This document shows, piece by piece, positions 52,174 to 61,956 of a DNA stretch of 64,000 bases (position 1 is the first letter of the stretch; every line of letters starts with the position of its first letter). Under the pieces are notes generated by a model. That model was not told the DNA's origin. It ran no database searches and worked only from the letters and a program-made list of their open reading frames with translations. A program made the translations under genes and the position numbers. The DNA comes from Halorientalis regularis. GTDB lineage: Archaea > Halobacteriota > Halobacteria > Halobacteriales > Haloarculaceae. Location: the NCBI RefSeq assembly GCF_023698535.1, contig NZ_JALJCL010000011.1, positions 101,387 through 165,386 on the forward strand, given 5' to 3'.

Positions 52174-53495
52174 AACCCCGTGTCGATTGCGCGGAGATGC
52201 TGTTTGAGTGCGTGGAGGATTATGCCCGTGAATACCGAAAAAATCCCGGAGAGCGTGAAAAAGACCGACGTGACGGCTAGTCCGAGGGGAAACGTCGTGG
52301 TGTTAATGTAATTCGCAAACGTCCAGTATCCGAAGCCGATACCAATACAGGAGACGACGAACCCCGGGATCGCGAGGACGAGCAGCGGTCGCTCCCGTTC
52401 GATGGTGGTCAGAAGATTGCTCACCAGCGTCAGACCGTGCTGTAGCGGACTGTGACTGCTTCCGTTCTCGACATCGTAGTCGACTGTTGTCCCTACTTCT
52501 TCGATATCGTAGTCGTTGGCGTGTGCGTGATGGAGGATGTCCGTACTCGCTCCCATGTGGTCGCCGAGTGTCTCGTCGGCAGCCAGCGATTTGATCGCAC
52601 GGCGGTCGTAGGCCCGAAACCCGTTTTGGGTATCTCTGACCCGAGACGACGGCCGAACGACGCCCAGACTGAGGTTCGTCAGGAGGTTCACAACCCCGAT
52701 TCCGAATCGCCGATACAGTGGGATATCCGTCTCCGCCGCCTCGTCGAACCGACAGCCGACTACGACTTCAGCATCGGTCCGTTGCTGGTGGGTGACCATT
52801 CGCTGGATGTCCGCCGGGTCGTGTTGCCCGTCGCCGTCGAGCACAGCTAGATGTGCGGCGCCGCTATGCTCGGCCTGCCGAAAGGCTGTCTTCAGTGCGG
52901 CTCCGTATCCTCTGTTCTGCTCATGTTCGATGACCACCGCCCCGGCCTCCCGAGCGGCAGCAGCCGTGTCGTCGTCACTCCCGTCGTCAATGACCATCAC
53001 CTTGTCGACGTAGTTGGCGGTTTGCTTGACGACTGTGTCGATAGTAGACGCTTCGTTGTATGCCGGGATCGCTGCGAGAACGGTCGGCTTGCTCTCTATT
53101 CGAGAACTGTTCTGTGATTCGACCAGATACGTGTTGCTCTCTCTGAATATCGTCGAACTACGTTCGAAATCGATTGGTTCACCTGGATCTTCGTGGTAGA
53201 TTACCCCGGGGAAACCGTGTTGTTTGGCGTATTGTCGCAGTCTTTTTTTGCGTTCTGCTTCGTCATCTTGCCGATCGACAGTAACGATCGCAGCATCTAA
53301 ACGGTCCGCGAAGGCAAGCGATTCGTGATAACGACTTTCGTCACTGACGACGACGACGTCGTGACCGCGGTCACGTGCACGGAGTATGAGGCCGGCGATA
53401 GCGTCGCTGTTGCCTGTCGTCGGAATGGCGACGAGAGGGCGGTCGCTACGGGGGGTCGACGTGTCAGCGCTTGATTCTTCATCGAGACTGTCCAT
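52170..53495 (-). CDS. GT2 glycosyltransferase, AglJ/DPM-like with extra N-terminal domain
   Basis: The product is 441 aa. An N-terminal ~100-residue alpha/beta domain (PLVAIPTTGNSDAIAGLILRARDRGHDVVVVSDES) precedes the GT2 domain at ~138-370. The GT2 domain has VLAAIPAYNEASTIDTVV, VMVIDDGSDDDTAAAA, LAVLDGDGQHDPADI (DxD) and RDTQNGFRAYDRRAI. Two C-terminal membrane helices follow (LLVLAIPGFVVSCIG and SVFFTLSGIFSVFTG). The layout is that of AglJ-type enzymes, which put the first sugar on dolichol phosphate. Its stop overlaps the deacetylase start. It likely begins the glycan for AglB-type transfer. Confidence 0.85.
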   Translation of the reverse strand: MDSLDEESSADTSTPRSDRPLVAIPTTGNSDAIAGLILRARDRGHDVVVVSDESRYHESLAFADRLDAAIVTVDRQDDEAERKKRLRQYAKQHGFPGVIYHEDPGEPIDFERSSTIFRESNTYLVESQNSSRIESKPTVLAAIPAYNEASTIDTVVKQTANYVDKVMVIDDGSDDDTAAAAREAGAVVIEHEQNRGYGAALKTAFRQAEHSGAAHLAVLDGDGQHDPADIQRMVTHQQRTDAEVVVGCRFDEAAETDIPLYRRFGIGVVNLLTNLSLGVVRPSSRVRDTQNGFRAYDRRAIKSLAADETLGDHMGASTDILHHAHANDYDIEEVGTTVDYDVENGSSHSPLQHGLTLVSNLLTTIERERPLLVLAIPGFVVSCIGIGFGYWTFANYINTTTFPLGLAVTSVFFTLSGIFSVFTGIILHALKQHLRAIDTGL

Positions 53496-53715
53496 AATTT
53501 CAAGTTATCGGATCCATGCCGACTCTGCCTCCCGAGATGTCAGTGTGTGGATCCACCGCTCGCCTCTTTGTTATCGTGAGTTGAGTAATAGTGATTACGG
53601 TCTGGCCTCCGCAAAGTCACGTCCTCGCCGACACAAACCTAGAGGACTGACTTCTCCCGATGAGCGAATAACTGTCCGTTATCACAAGACGACATTCGAC
53701 GGCCGAACTCTCGTA

Positions 53716-54738
53716 TTAGCCCGCTGAGACGTTGACCCAGAGGTGGGTTTCCCGGTAGGCGTTCGAGACGGACGGTTCGGCCGGCGGACTGTCCCTGTAG
53801 AGTAAGTACGCCAGTCGCAGTCGCTGGCCGGTCATCGTCGGTTCGATTTGGCGCGTCCGATGCACGGTCTTGTTGTCCTCGACCGTCGCACTGAATCGTC
53901 CGAGTTCGCGCTGTTCCATCACCCGTGTGGAGTTGTTACTCGTTTCGACTCGCTGTAACATCGACACGACGGTGTACTCGACGGTCCCGTGTTCGTGGTT
54001 GCCGATCCCGACGACGACCGGTTTCGACTGTCCGACGGTGAACTCGGTGGGATAGTCGTCGGCGACTAACTCCCCGTCCTCGTTCTCGGTCAGCAAGTAA
54101 AACTCGGTGAAGCGCTCGCCCTGATTGGGAACGGTGACGGCGTAGGCGACGCTTCCGAACGCTAACATCACGCTCAGGACCAGCAGCACGTTTAGCGCGA
54201 GATCAGCCCGGCCATCCGGTTCTAACAACTCTGCTTTGCCAGCTACGACCCACTCGCGGTAGGGGGCCGAGAAGCGCTCTGACTCTGGAAGTGCCCAGCG
54301 GCGTCGTGCGGCGATGGCTGTCGCCGCCAGCGTGAAGCCGTTTAGGCCGATGAGGATCGGGACGAGCCGGATCCCCCACGGCGTGAAGTTCAACACGAGG
54401 CCGATCAGCGGGACGATGGCGATGCTCAGCCCGAACGAGAGAGCAACGCGTTCGATTCCGTCGATGCCCGACGATTCTGAGTCCGTCGCGTCGGGGTCGC
54501 TCTCGGAATCAGCCGGCGATTCGCCGGCTTCGGGAAACAGCGCGGCGATAAAGACGTACCCGGGGACGAACAACACGAGCGGCAGGCCGAGGACGACACG
54601 CAGCGGCGTCTCGTTCAGCACCGGTACGAGGACGAACAGATCCGTCACGAGGAGAACCGCGAGTGCGGCTCCGAGATCCGCCGGGAGTTCCCGGATTTGT
54701 CGAGGGAGGAGAAGTCGGAGTCGGTCCCCAGTAGCCAT
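53716..54738 (-). CDS. DUF1616 membrane protein
   Basis: The product is a 340-aa membrane protein. Four helices lie in the N-terminal half (LAVLLVTDLFVLVPVL, VVLGLPLVLFVPGYVFIAAL with the family's LPLVLFVPGY, ALSFGLSIAIVPLIGLVLN, LIGLNGFTLAATAI). A fifth near 190-210 precedes a beta-rich exported domain (TEFYLLTENEDGELVADDYPTEFTVGQ) with sequons. The DUF1616 family is often found beside archaeal N-glycosylation genes. No enzyme activity is known to me. A 220-bp gap separates it from GT2. Confidence 0.85.
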   Translation of the reverse strand: MATGDRLRLLLPRQIRELPADLGAALAVLLVTDLFVLVPVLNETPLRVVLGLPLVLFVPGYVFIAALFPEAGESPADSESDPDATDSESSGIDGIERVALSFGLSIAIVPLIGLVLNFTPWGIRLVPILIGLNGFTLAATAIAARRRWALPESERFSAPYREWVVAGKAELLEPDGRADLALNVLLVLSVMLAFGSVAYAVTVPNQGERFTEFYLLTENEDGELVADDYPTEFTVGQSKPVVVGIGNHEHGTVEYTVVSMLQRVETSNNSTRVMEQRELGRFSATVEDNKTVHRTRQIEPTMTGQRLRLAYLLYRDSPPAEPSVSNAYRETHLWVNVSAG

Positions 54739-54789
54739 TAAGTGGTCCTTGTCCGGTGGGTGTCAAAAGCCTCTTGATATGACGAGCGT

Positions 54790-56979
54790 TCAATCGTCGG
54801 CCGAGCGACTGGTGGAACCGATATCGTCCAGGGTGTCGAGGATTTCGGCTGCTGAATCGGCTGAAACTGACCGCGAGGCGAAGACGGCTCGTTCGTACAG
54901 TTCCGTTGCGCGTCGGAGCGTTTCGACGCTGCTCTCGTCGCCGTCCCGACGATACTGGTGGTAGAACTCCCAGTGGGTCGCGGATTCTTCGATCCCCGAC
55001 CGACGTTCGAGGTCACGGCGGAGTCCGGTGTACGCGAGTTCGACGGCTGCGTCCGGTCGGCCGGCCGTGAGTTGTTCACGTGCCATGTCGAGCAGGGACT
55101 CGCCGCTCCCATCGCTGCCTTCGGCCACCCCCACCGTTGGCCCGTCGATGCTCGTCGGTCGATCGGCGGCCCGATTGCGTCCCCGACGACGCCACCAGCG
55201 ATAGCCGAGGTAGCCTCCGAGGAGTACGAACACACCGGCGACGAGTCCTCCGATCCACAGCAGGCTCCCCGCTTGCGTTATGGTCGCAGTCGTCCCGGCG
55301 GTGGACGATTCGAGGTTCGTCCCGTCTCCCTGGTAGGCAGCCTGAACGTCCAGTGTCGTCACGGCATCGCTGAGACCGGATTCGAGCAGTTCCGTTGGCA
55401 CGACCATCGCCGTCCGGAACTGGCCACTGGGACCGGTCGTCGCCGTCCCGAGTGTCGTCCCGTTCGCTCGAATCTGGACTTCGTGCCCGGCGATCCCACC
55501 CTGCCCCTCGGCGTCAAGTCGTCCCGAAACACGGAGCGATCGCCCGTCAGTCCGTGTCGCGGAGACCGTTAGTTCGGTGGGGGTTTCGGCGACCTGAATA
55601 GCGGCAGTACCGTTCGCTGGCGCGAGTGCCCGGTCGCGTGCCAACAGCGCGAGTCGGACCTGCTGGGAGCCGGGATCCACCGCCGCTGGCAGGTATAGGT
55701 TCGTCCGGAACGTCCCGTTCGACCGGGTTCGGTTGACTGCGAGGAATTCGCCGTCGGTGACGACGGCGACCGAGACGTTGCCTGCGCCGGCGTCCTCGTG
55801 TCCGACCCAGCCGTCGACGGTGAGCGTTTCGTTGAACCGAACGTCCGTTGGCCGAACGTCAACGTCGACGGTCGGTTGGACTTGTGTAACGTTGACCGAA
55901 ACGTTCGTCTCTGTACTCGTGTACTCCGACGTGCTGTTGGGAACGAACCGAACGGGGACGGTGCTGGCATTCACCGGTATCGTCGCTGGTCGATAGTCGA
56001 CGGTGAACTCGCTAGTCGCGTTCGTTTGCGTCTGGTACGTTTGATTCGCGATCCGCATCCGCACCCGCTCGTCGGCCAGTGCTGTCCCGTTCTGTAGTGT
56101 GAGCTGTCCGTCGATTCGGATTGGGTCGACGAACGACCCGCGGGGATTCTGCGTGGTTGCCGTGATTGAGACGACGGTCAACCAGGTTTCTCGAACGACT
56201 TGCTGTGTGTCGACGATCTCTTCTCGGTTTTCCTGCACTGATTCGATGGCGTCGGAGTAGTTCGTCCCGCTGTTTTCCTGAAGTAGTCGGTAATTGCGGA
56301 GCAGGTCCGTTCCCGTTTCGTCGGCACGCCGGGAGCGGTTGTCGAGTTCCCGTGCCAGTCGCTTGTACTGGCTGTCGTTGAACGAGACTACGTCCCCGGG
56401 CTGTATCGTAGCGTTCGATTCGGAGGCGTTCACCTGCTCGGCGATCGAGGCGTTCATGCTCGTTCCATTTATAAAGGACAGATCGGTGAGTGCCGTCCGG
56501 TTGTCTCGATCCGTGAGGTTCGCGGTTCCATTATAGACGCCGTAGAGTCGCCAGTAGGCGTCGGCACTGGCTGCGTATTCGCGCTGGTTCTCACGGAGCG
56601 ATCGCAGCAACTCCGCGCGGTTTTCGCTGCCCGTCTGTGAGGCGACTTCGGCGTATCTATCCAGCAGGTCGCCGTACTGAGAGTCTTCGAGTGAGTCGCG
56701 AACCTGGTCGTAGTCGCCCCCACTCAGGTTGACCGACCCGCTACGGATGCGTTCGGCCGCTTGCTGGGCGAGCTGGCGCTCGACCGGACTAAGGCTTCCC
56801 TCACTGCTGACTTCGGCGGGATCGCGCTGGTCCGACGGACCAGATGCCGTGTCCCGATCGCCGGCGAGAGCAGCGTCGCCAGCAAGTACGCCGACGCTCA
56901 CGCCGGCGAGCAGGATCACCATTCCTGTGATCAGCAGCACGGCGGCCGTGCGATCGATCACCTCGTCCCCGGGGGTCAC
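54790..56979 (-). CDS. large surface-exposed membrane protein, DUF4129-like C-terminus
   Basis: The product is 729 aa. An N-terminal membrane helix (AAVLLITGMVILLAGVSVGVLAG) leads to a helical exported region (about 60-260) and three to four beta-sandwich, carboxypeptidase-regulatory-like repeats (IRIDGQLTLQNGTALADERVRM, ITVDGWVGHEDAGAGNVSV-like, LRVSGRLDAEGQGGIAGHEV). A second helix (LLWIGGLVAGVFVLLGGYLGY) follows. The cytosolic end has HWEFYHQYRRDGDESSVETLRRATELYERAVFAS, as in DUF4129 proteins. It has many N-glycosylation sequons. Divergent from the DUF58 gene (90 bp), it probably belongs to the MoxR system. Confidence 0.78.
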   Translation of the reverse strand: MTPGDEVIDRTAAVLLITGMVILLAGVSVGVLAGDAALAGDRDTASGPSDQRDPAEVSSEGSLSPVERQLAQQAAERIRSGSVNLSGGDYDQVRDSLEDSQYGDLLDRYAEVASQTGSENRAELLRSLRENQREYAASADAYWRLYGVYNGTANLTDRDNRTALTDLSFINGTSMNASIAEQVNASESNATIQPGDVVSFNDSQYKRLARELDNRSRRADETGTDLLRNYRLLQENSGTNYSDAIESVQENREEIVDTQQVVRETWLTVVSITATTQNPRGSFVDPIRIDGQLTLQNGTALADERVRMRIANQTYQTQTNATSEFTVDYRPATIPVNASTVPVRFVPNSTSEYTSTETNVSVNVTQVQPTVDVDVRPTDVRFNETLTVDGWVGHEDAGAGNVSVAVVTDGEFLAVNRTRSNGTFRTNLYLPAAVDPGSQQVRLALLARDRALAPANGTAAIQVAETPTELTVSATRTDGRSLRVSGRLDAEGQGGIAGHEVQIRANGTTLGTATTGPSGQFRTAMVVPTELLESGLSDAVTTLDVQAAYQGDGTNLESSTAGTTATITQAGSLLWIGGLVAGVFVLLGGYLGYRWWRRRGRNRAADRPTSIDGPTVGVAEGSDGSGESLLDMAREQLTAGRPDAAVELAYTGLRRDLERRSGIEESATHWEFYHQYRRDGDESSVETLRRATELYERAVFASRSVSADSAAEILDTLDDIGSTSRSADD

Positions 56980-57069
56980 AGCGGAGACACGTCCGCGCCG
57001 CGATAAAACTCTTCGTTCTCCGGCGGGGGACCGTCATCTTGAACTGGGGGAGAACCCTCGAACCGAGCA

Positions 57070-58515
57070 ATGGAGGTGACGCGCCGCTTCTGGACCGTTG
57101 CGGGTGTTGGAGCAATACTCGCGGCGCTGGCAGTCGTCTTTGCCCGGCCAGTGTTGTTGTATGGCGCTGTGGGTATCGCCGCCTTGCTCGTGGCACGCCA
57201 GTACCGGTTTTACCGGTCGCTCGCGGCGACTGACGCGGCGCTGACGGTCGAGCAATCGCTCCCCACGCAGACCGTCGCCCGCAACGAGGACGTGCCAGTC
57301 ACGCTCGCCGCAAAACTGAACGTGCCCTCGCGAGTCGACCTGACCGTCGAGCTGTCGCTTCCGCTGGTCGCGAGCGGGTCCACTTCGTCGGACCGTCGAC
57401 TCGAACTTCCGGCCGGGGAGGAGGCGGTGTCGACGACCGTGCCGGTCACCTGGTCGATCGTCGGCCGCGCGACGTTCGACCCGGCAACGGTAACGGCCAC
57501 GGATCCGGACGGACTCTTTCGCGAGCGGCTGTCACGGGGGTCGACGCCGACGATAACGGTCGAACCGCGGACGCCGCGGTCCGTCCACGTCGGTGAAGGC
57601 GGTGACCGCGTCACCGCCGCCTACGGCGGGCACCGCTCCGATCAGGTTGGATCGGGGACGGACCCGGCCGAGCTCCGCCAGTACGCCCCGGGCGACTCGG
57701 TCAGCGACATCGACTGGAAGGCCACCGCACGCCTGGACTACCCCCACGTTCGGGAGTACGAGGTCGAAACCGACCACCGGACGCTCCTTGTGGTCGATCA
57801 CCGGTCGCCGATGGGGACTGGCCCGCCCGGCGAGACGAAACTCGACTACCTCCGGACGGTCGCACTCGCCGTGGTCGACAACGCAGCCCAAGTCAACGAC
57901 CCTGTCGGACTCGCAACCGTCGACGACGGCGGCACCACGGGCTGGGAATCCCCCGAAACCTCGCCGGAGGCATACGACACGGTTCGGGATCGCCTCCACG
58001 AACTGCGTGTGACCCGGGACCGCAGGGAACACCCGACCGTGAGCGATGGAGGGGCGAGTTCGGGCGGACAGAGTCCGGCAGCAGCACGGCGGAAAGAAGC
58101 GCGACTGTCCGGCGACGATTCGGCGTACGGGCAGACATTGCGATCGTTCTACGCCGACGCCGAGAGTTACGTCCAGCGTATGAACGACGATCCGCTGTTC
58201 GAGACGGTCCGAACGCGTTCGAAGCGTATTTCGGGCGCGACCTGGACCCTCCTGTTCACCGACGACACCGACCGGACACAGCTGCGTGAGACCGTCAAGT
58301 TTGCACGCAAAGAGTCGGCGGGTGTGCTCGTCTTTCTCGCTCCGGATGCGTTGTTCGAGCGGACTAGCCTCGCCGATCTCGAACGGACGTACGACGAGTA
58401 CGTCGAATTCGAGGAGTTCCGGCGAGAGCTGAGCGGGCTCGAAGGCGTGACGGCCTTCGAGGTAAGTCCTGTCGATCGGATCGAGGCCGTTCTCGACGCC
58501 GGACGGCGACGGTGA
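57070..58515 (+). CDS. DUF58 protein
   Basis: The product is 481 aa. Two N-terminal membrane helices (residues ~7-42) and a beta domain (~55-170) lead to the DUF58 hallmark, ELRQYAPGDSVSDIDWKATARLDYPHVREYEVETDHRTLLVVDHR, and a von Willebrand-A-like fold. A His/Lys-rich variable segment (about 310-350) follows. DUF58 proteins work with MoxR AAA+ ATPases, possibly as substrates or chaperone partners at the membrane. It is the first gene of the rightward group. Confidence 0.9.
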   Translation: MEVTRRFWTVAGVGAILAALAVVFARPVLLYGAVGIAALLVARQYRFYRSLAATDAALTVEQSLPTQTVARNEDVPVTLAAKLNVPSRVDLTVELSLPLVASGSTSSDRRLELPAGEEAVSTTVPVTWSIVGRATFDPATVTATDPDGLFRERLSRGSTPTITVEPRTPRSVHVGEGGDRVTAAYGGHRSDQVGSGTDPAELRQYAPGDSVSDIDWKATARLDYPHVREYEVETDHRTLLVVDHRSPMGTGPPGETKLDYLRTVALAVVDNAAQVNDPVGLATVDDGGTTGWESPETSPEAYDTVRDRLHELRVTRDRREHPTVSDGGASSGGQSPAAARRKEARLSGDDSAYGQTLRSFYADAESYVQRMNDDPLFETVRTRSKRISGATWTLLFTDDTDRTQLRETVKFARKESAGVLVFLAPDALFERTSLADLERTYDEYVEFEEFRRELSGLEGVTAFEVSPVDRIEAVLDAGRRR

Positions 58516-58582
58516 CCCTCACTGCGGTACAGTTCGACTCGGAGCGACAGTCTTACCACCTGGGCGACTGCGAGATTAGGCG

Positions 58583-58957
58583 ATGACACCGGAGGTGCTG
58601 TCGCGACGCGTCGACCTGACGATGACTGGAGTCGGCGTCGTCGCGTTCGGGTATCTCGCCGCTCTCGTCGCCGTCCCGTCCGGTCCCGACGGGCCGGTCT
58701 TGCTGGCCCTCGTGGCGGGTGCGCTGGTCGTCCTGGCCGGAGCGGAACTGATCGCCGGCGCGCCCCCGCGATCGGTCGGGCTATTCGCACTGCTCTACGC
58801 CGTTCTCGCCGCGATCTCGTGGGGCCTACTGGCCGTCGTCGATTCGTTCGCGACCGTGACACTACTGCTTGCGGGCGGTGTCGCGCTTCTCGCCTACGGC
58901 CTTCATCGGTACGAACTGGTTGCACTCGGACTGGTAGGGGATGTCGATGAGCACTGA
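58583..58957 (+). CDS. four-helix membrane protein of the MoxR cluster
   Basis: The product is a 124-aa, almost entirely hydrophobic protein with four helices (about 13-33, 38-59, 65-86, 91-110), rich in Ala, Leu and Val. No motif is known to me. The stop overlaps the next gene by 11-17 nt, so the two are coupled. Membrane proteins of this sort commonly accompany DUF58/MoxR genes in haloarchaea. Confidence 0.72.
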   Translation: MTPEVLSRRVDLTMTGVGVVAFGYLAALVAVPSGPDGPVLLALVAGALVVLAGAELIAGAPPRSVGLFALLYAVLAAISWGLLAVVDSFATVTLLLAGGVALLAYGLHRYELVALGLVGDVDEH

Positions 58958-59807
58958 CGGCGTGGACCGCACGGAGACGCCGGCGGAGTCCCAAGACGAG
59001 GATCTCGTCGCCGAAGTGGAGGTGTTGCGGGAGGAGAACCGTCGCCTCCGAGAAGAGTTCGCGCGTGCCCGGCGGACGCAGTACCGACGGACTGCGATCA
59101 CGCTGGCCGGGATCGGTGTACTCGCTGGGATCGCCGGAGTCCTGTTCGCCGATGCTCGAACCGTCCTGTTTGCACTCGGTGGGACTGGTGTGTTCTTCGG
59201 CGTCCTCGTCTACTATCTCTCTCCGGAGCAGTTCATCTCGGCCGATGTCGGCAGGCGTGTCTACGAAGCGCTGGCACGCAACGAAGCCGGCGTCGCGGCC
59301 GAGTTAGGCCTCCAAGACGACCATGTCTACGTCCCGACGGGCGACGCGGCCGACGACGTTCGGCTGTTCGTGCCACAGCGATCCGAGTACGAACTCCCCG
59401 ACGCCGACGCCCTTTCGGACGTGTTCGTCGTCCCGGACGAACCGGCGGGGCGAGGACTGGCACTCGAACCGGCCGGTGGCCCGCTGGCCGTCGAGTTCGG
59501 GCAGGCGATCACCAACGATATCGAAGACGACCCGACCGCGACCACCACGGCGCTGGCGGATGCACTCGTCGAGCAATTCGAACTGGTCACGAGCGCCGAT
59601 GCCGACACCGACCCCGACGCGGGCCGTCTCACCGTCGGCGTTACCGAGAGCGTCTACGGCCCCGTCGACCGATTCGACCACCCAGTGGCCTCGTTCCTGG
59701 CCGTCGGACTCGCGAGCGCACTCAACACGCCCGTGACAACTGAGGTTTCGACGGGTGACGACCGAGTGGACTATCTCGTCACCTGTCAGTGGGACGTCGA
59801 CCAATAG
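58941..59807 (+). CDS. coiled-coil membrane protein of the MoxR cluster
   Basis: The product is 288 aa. An N-terminal acidic coiled coil (DEDLVAEVEVLREENRRLREEFARARR, ~20-46) precedes two membrane helices (~53-70 and 75-92, ending LSPEQFISADVG). A ~190-residue soluble domain follows (VYEALARNEAGVAAELGLQDDHVYVPTG...) and ends YLVTCQWDVDQ. No enzymatic motif. An alternative ATG lies 6 nt downstream. The gene converges on moxR with a 30-bp gap. Confidence 0.75.
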   Translation: MSMSTDGVDRTETPAESQDEDLVAEVEVLREENRRLREEFARARRTQYRRTAITLAGIGVLAGIAGVLFADARTVLFALGGTGVFFGVLVYYLSPEQFISADVGRRVYEALARNEAGVAAELGLQDDHVYVPTGDAADDVRLFVPQRSEYELPDADALSDVFVVPDEPAGRGLALEPAGGPLAVEFGQAITNDIEDDPTATTTALADALVEQFELVTSADADTDPDAGRLTVGVTESVYGPVDRFDHPVASFLAVGLASALNTPVTTEVSTGDDRVDYLVTCQWDVDQ

Positions 59808-59837
59808 CTTCCGCGGAGCGGAGCCGCCGCGGACGAG

Positions 59838-60851
59838 TCAGGCGGCGTCGTCGCGGTTACCGCCGTCGCCGACGGCGCGGGTCGACGCGTTTTCGACGGT
59901 CTCTCGACCCGGCGGCTGGATCGTCTCGAGGATCGAGTCGATCACGTCCGCGGGAGTCATGTCACTGAGCTCCGCGTCCGTACTCAGGACGACGCGGTGG
60001 ACGAGAATCTGTCGCGCCAGCGCTTTCACGTCGTCGGGAATGACGTAATCCCGGCCTTCGATCGCCGCGCGAGCTTTCGTCGTGTTGAGAAACGCGATCG
60101 ACGCCCGCGGTGACGCACCGTATTCGAGATCGGGACTCTCCCGCGTCGCCTCCACGATGTCGAGCACGTACTCCCGGACAGTCTCGTCGATGTAGATCTC
60201 CGACACCGTCTCCCGCGCCGACAAAACCTCCTCGGTCGTGACGACCTGCTCTATCTGGGCGGGCCCCAGGTCGGGGTCGTCGTCGAACCGCTCGAGTAAT
60301 GTACTCTCGTCTTCGCGGCCGGGCGTGTCAACCGTCAGTTTCAGCTGGAAGCGGTCACGCTGTGCCTCGGGCAACTCGAAGGTACCCTCCATCTCGATCG
60401 GGTTCTGCGTCGCGATGACCATGAACGGCTCCGGGAGATCGAGCGTCTCCCCCTCGATAGAGACGTGCCGTTCCTGCATCGCTTCGAGCAGCGCGCTCTG
60501 GGTCTTCGGCGTCGCGCGGTTGATCTCGTCCGCAACAACCAAGTTCGAAAAGACTGGTCCCTTCCGCAGCTCGAACTCACCGGTCTGCTCGCGATATACG
60601 TAGGTGCCGGTGATGTCTGCCGGCAAAATGTCCGGCGTCATCTGAATGCGGTTGTAGTCGAGACCGGTCGCCCTGGCGAAGAGGTTCGCAACTGTCGTCT
60701 TGGCGACGCCCGGAACACCTTCGAGGAGGATGTGACCACGCGTGAGAAGCGAGATCGTGAGACTCTCGACGACCGTCTCGTTGCCGATGAGGACCTTCCC
60801 GATCTCCTCCGAGACCGTATCGTACAGGGCGGCGGGATCAGTCATTGTCAC
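59838..60851 (-). CDS. moxR: MoxR-family AAA+ ATPase
   Basis: The product is a 337-aa AAA+ ATPase. ILLEGVPGVAKTTVANLFA is Walker A and NLVVADEINRATPKTQSALLEAMQE is Walker B with the MoxR-specific ATPK. PFMVIATQNPIEMEGTFELPEAQRDRF covers sensor 1 and the Arg finger, and YGASPRASIAFLNTTKARA sensor 2. MoxR proteins act as chaperone-like ATPases for assembly of surface or VWA/DUF58 proteins. The start overlaps the end of the DUF4350 gene by 14 nt. Confidence 0.95.
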   Translation of the reverse strand: MTMTDPAALYDTVSEEIGKVLIGNETVVESLTISLLTRGHILLEGVPGVAKTTVANLFARATGLDYNRIQMTPDILPADITGTYVYREQTGEFELRKGPVFSNLVVADEINRATPKTQSALLEAMQERHVSIEGETLDLPEPFMVIATQNPIEMEGTFELPEAQRDRFQLKLTVDTPGREDESTLLERFDDDPDLGPAQIEQVVTTEEVLSARETVSEIYIDETVREYVLDIVEATRESPDLEYGASPRASIAFLNTTKARAAIEGRDYVIPDDVKALARQILVHRVVLSTDAELSDMTPADVIDSILETIQPPGRETVENASTRAVGDGGNRDDAA

Positions 60852-61956
60852 CGGGTTGCTCCCGCCGACGTATAATCGCTTTCGTCACACGCTGGACGCG
60901 CCGATCACTCCACTCCGGATGGCGATCGGTTAGGAAAGCAGTGAGTTCGTCCTCGTCAAGCTGACCGAAGCTGTCCCCGTCTGTCGCTGTCTCGTCCATG
61001 GACAGCCAGTCCGGGAGGGACCAGTCAGAGAGGCGGACTCCGACGGCGACACAGCCGAGAGCGAGCAACCCCAACCCGAATTGTAGTAGCGGCGTCGATC
61101 GGACGACCAGTAGTGCGTACACGAGCGGCGGCAGTGGATGCCCGTGGGAATAGTCAAGAATCACGTGGTCGCCACTCTCGACGAGGTTCCGTGCGAACCG
61201 GTCGTTCCCCGTCCGTTCGAGCATCGCGTTCGTAAATACGCTCGCATCACTGACAACGACGACTCTCCCTTGACCAACAGGTTCAATCACTGCTACCGGA
61301 CGTTCTCGAACCCGCTCATTATCGTCGAGTTGACTGTTATTATTCGCGTCGATATATGCGAATCCCGACGAATTAACCAGGAATGTGCCTGCCCAAGCGT
61401 CTCTGGTCAGGCCACTCCCGGATTCAGGTTCACTCTCCGCAGTGGCCGTTGAGCGATTAATCGCTGTCCCATAATTGAGCGTGAATTTATCGACACCGGT
61501 TGTCAGATTGTGATTCGTGACTTCGGTGGCAACCGGGAGTGCTGGACTGCGAAAATGCTCCTGTTCATCCCGCAGGAGTCGCCCATCAAGACGCACAGTG
61601 AGACCGAGATCAGCTAGCAAGCTGTTCGTTTGATTGGCATCGGAAGCAACCACTAGCGTCCCACCCCGCCGTACAAACTGCCGAACACGGGCGCTATCGC
61701 CAGCCCGATACTGATCTTGCGGCGCTATTATGAATGCGGTTGTGTTACCTGGTGCACCTTCGTACGGCCTCGTACTATAAGCCAGTGTAACAGTACTTTC
61801 ATCGCTAGCAGTCGTTCTGAGATCGCTCGCTCCACCCCAGTCCCCGTTGTATGGACCATATGGCGTCGCCGAAGTAACGGCTGCACCGATGAGTGCCAGA
61901 TTTATCGCGAGGAGGACTACCAATAATACCGTTCGTGGATAGTTGAAATTCGGCAT
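60838..61956 (-). CDS. DUF4350 membrane protein
   Basis: The product is 372 aa. An N-terminal helix (TVLLVVLLAINLALIGAAV) is followed by an exported Rossmann-like domain (AFIIAPQDQYRAGDSARVRQFVRRGGTLVVASDANQT, VVVVSDASVFTNAML). Then come a C-terminal helix (LLQFGLGLLALGCVAVGVRL) and a cytosolic tail. The RRGGTLVVASD block is typical of DUF4350. Several N-glycosylation sequons are present. It directly follows the 91-aa gene (stop abuts the ATG) and overlaps moxR, so the three form one operon. Confidence 0.85.
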   Translation of the reverse strand: MPNFNYPRTVLLVVLLAINLALIGAAVTSATPYGPYNGDWGGASDLRTTASDESTVTLAYSTRPYEGAPGNTTAFIIAPQDQYRAGDSARVRQFVRRGGTLVVASDANQTNSLLADLGLTVRLDGRLLRDEQEHFRSPALPVATEVTNHNLTTGVDKFTLNYGTAINRSTATAESEPESGSGLTRDAWAGTFLVNSSGFAYIDANNNSQLDDNERVRERPVAVIEPVGQGRVVVVSDASVFTNAMLERTGNDRFARNLVESGDHVILDYSHGHPLPPLVYALLVVRSTPLLQFGLGLLALGCVAVGVRLSDWSLPDWLSMDETATDGDSFGQLDEDELTAFLTDRHPEWSDRRVQRVTKAIIRRREQPGDND

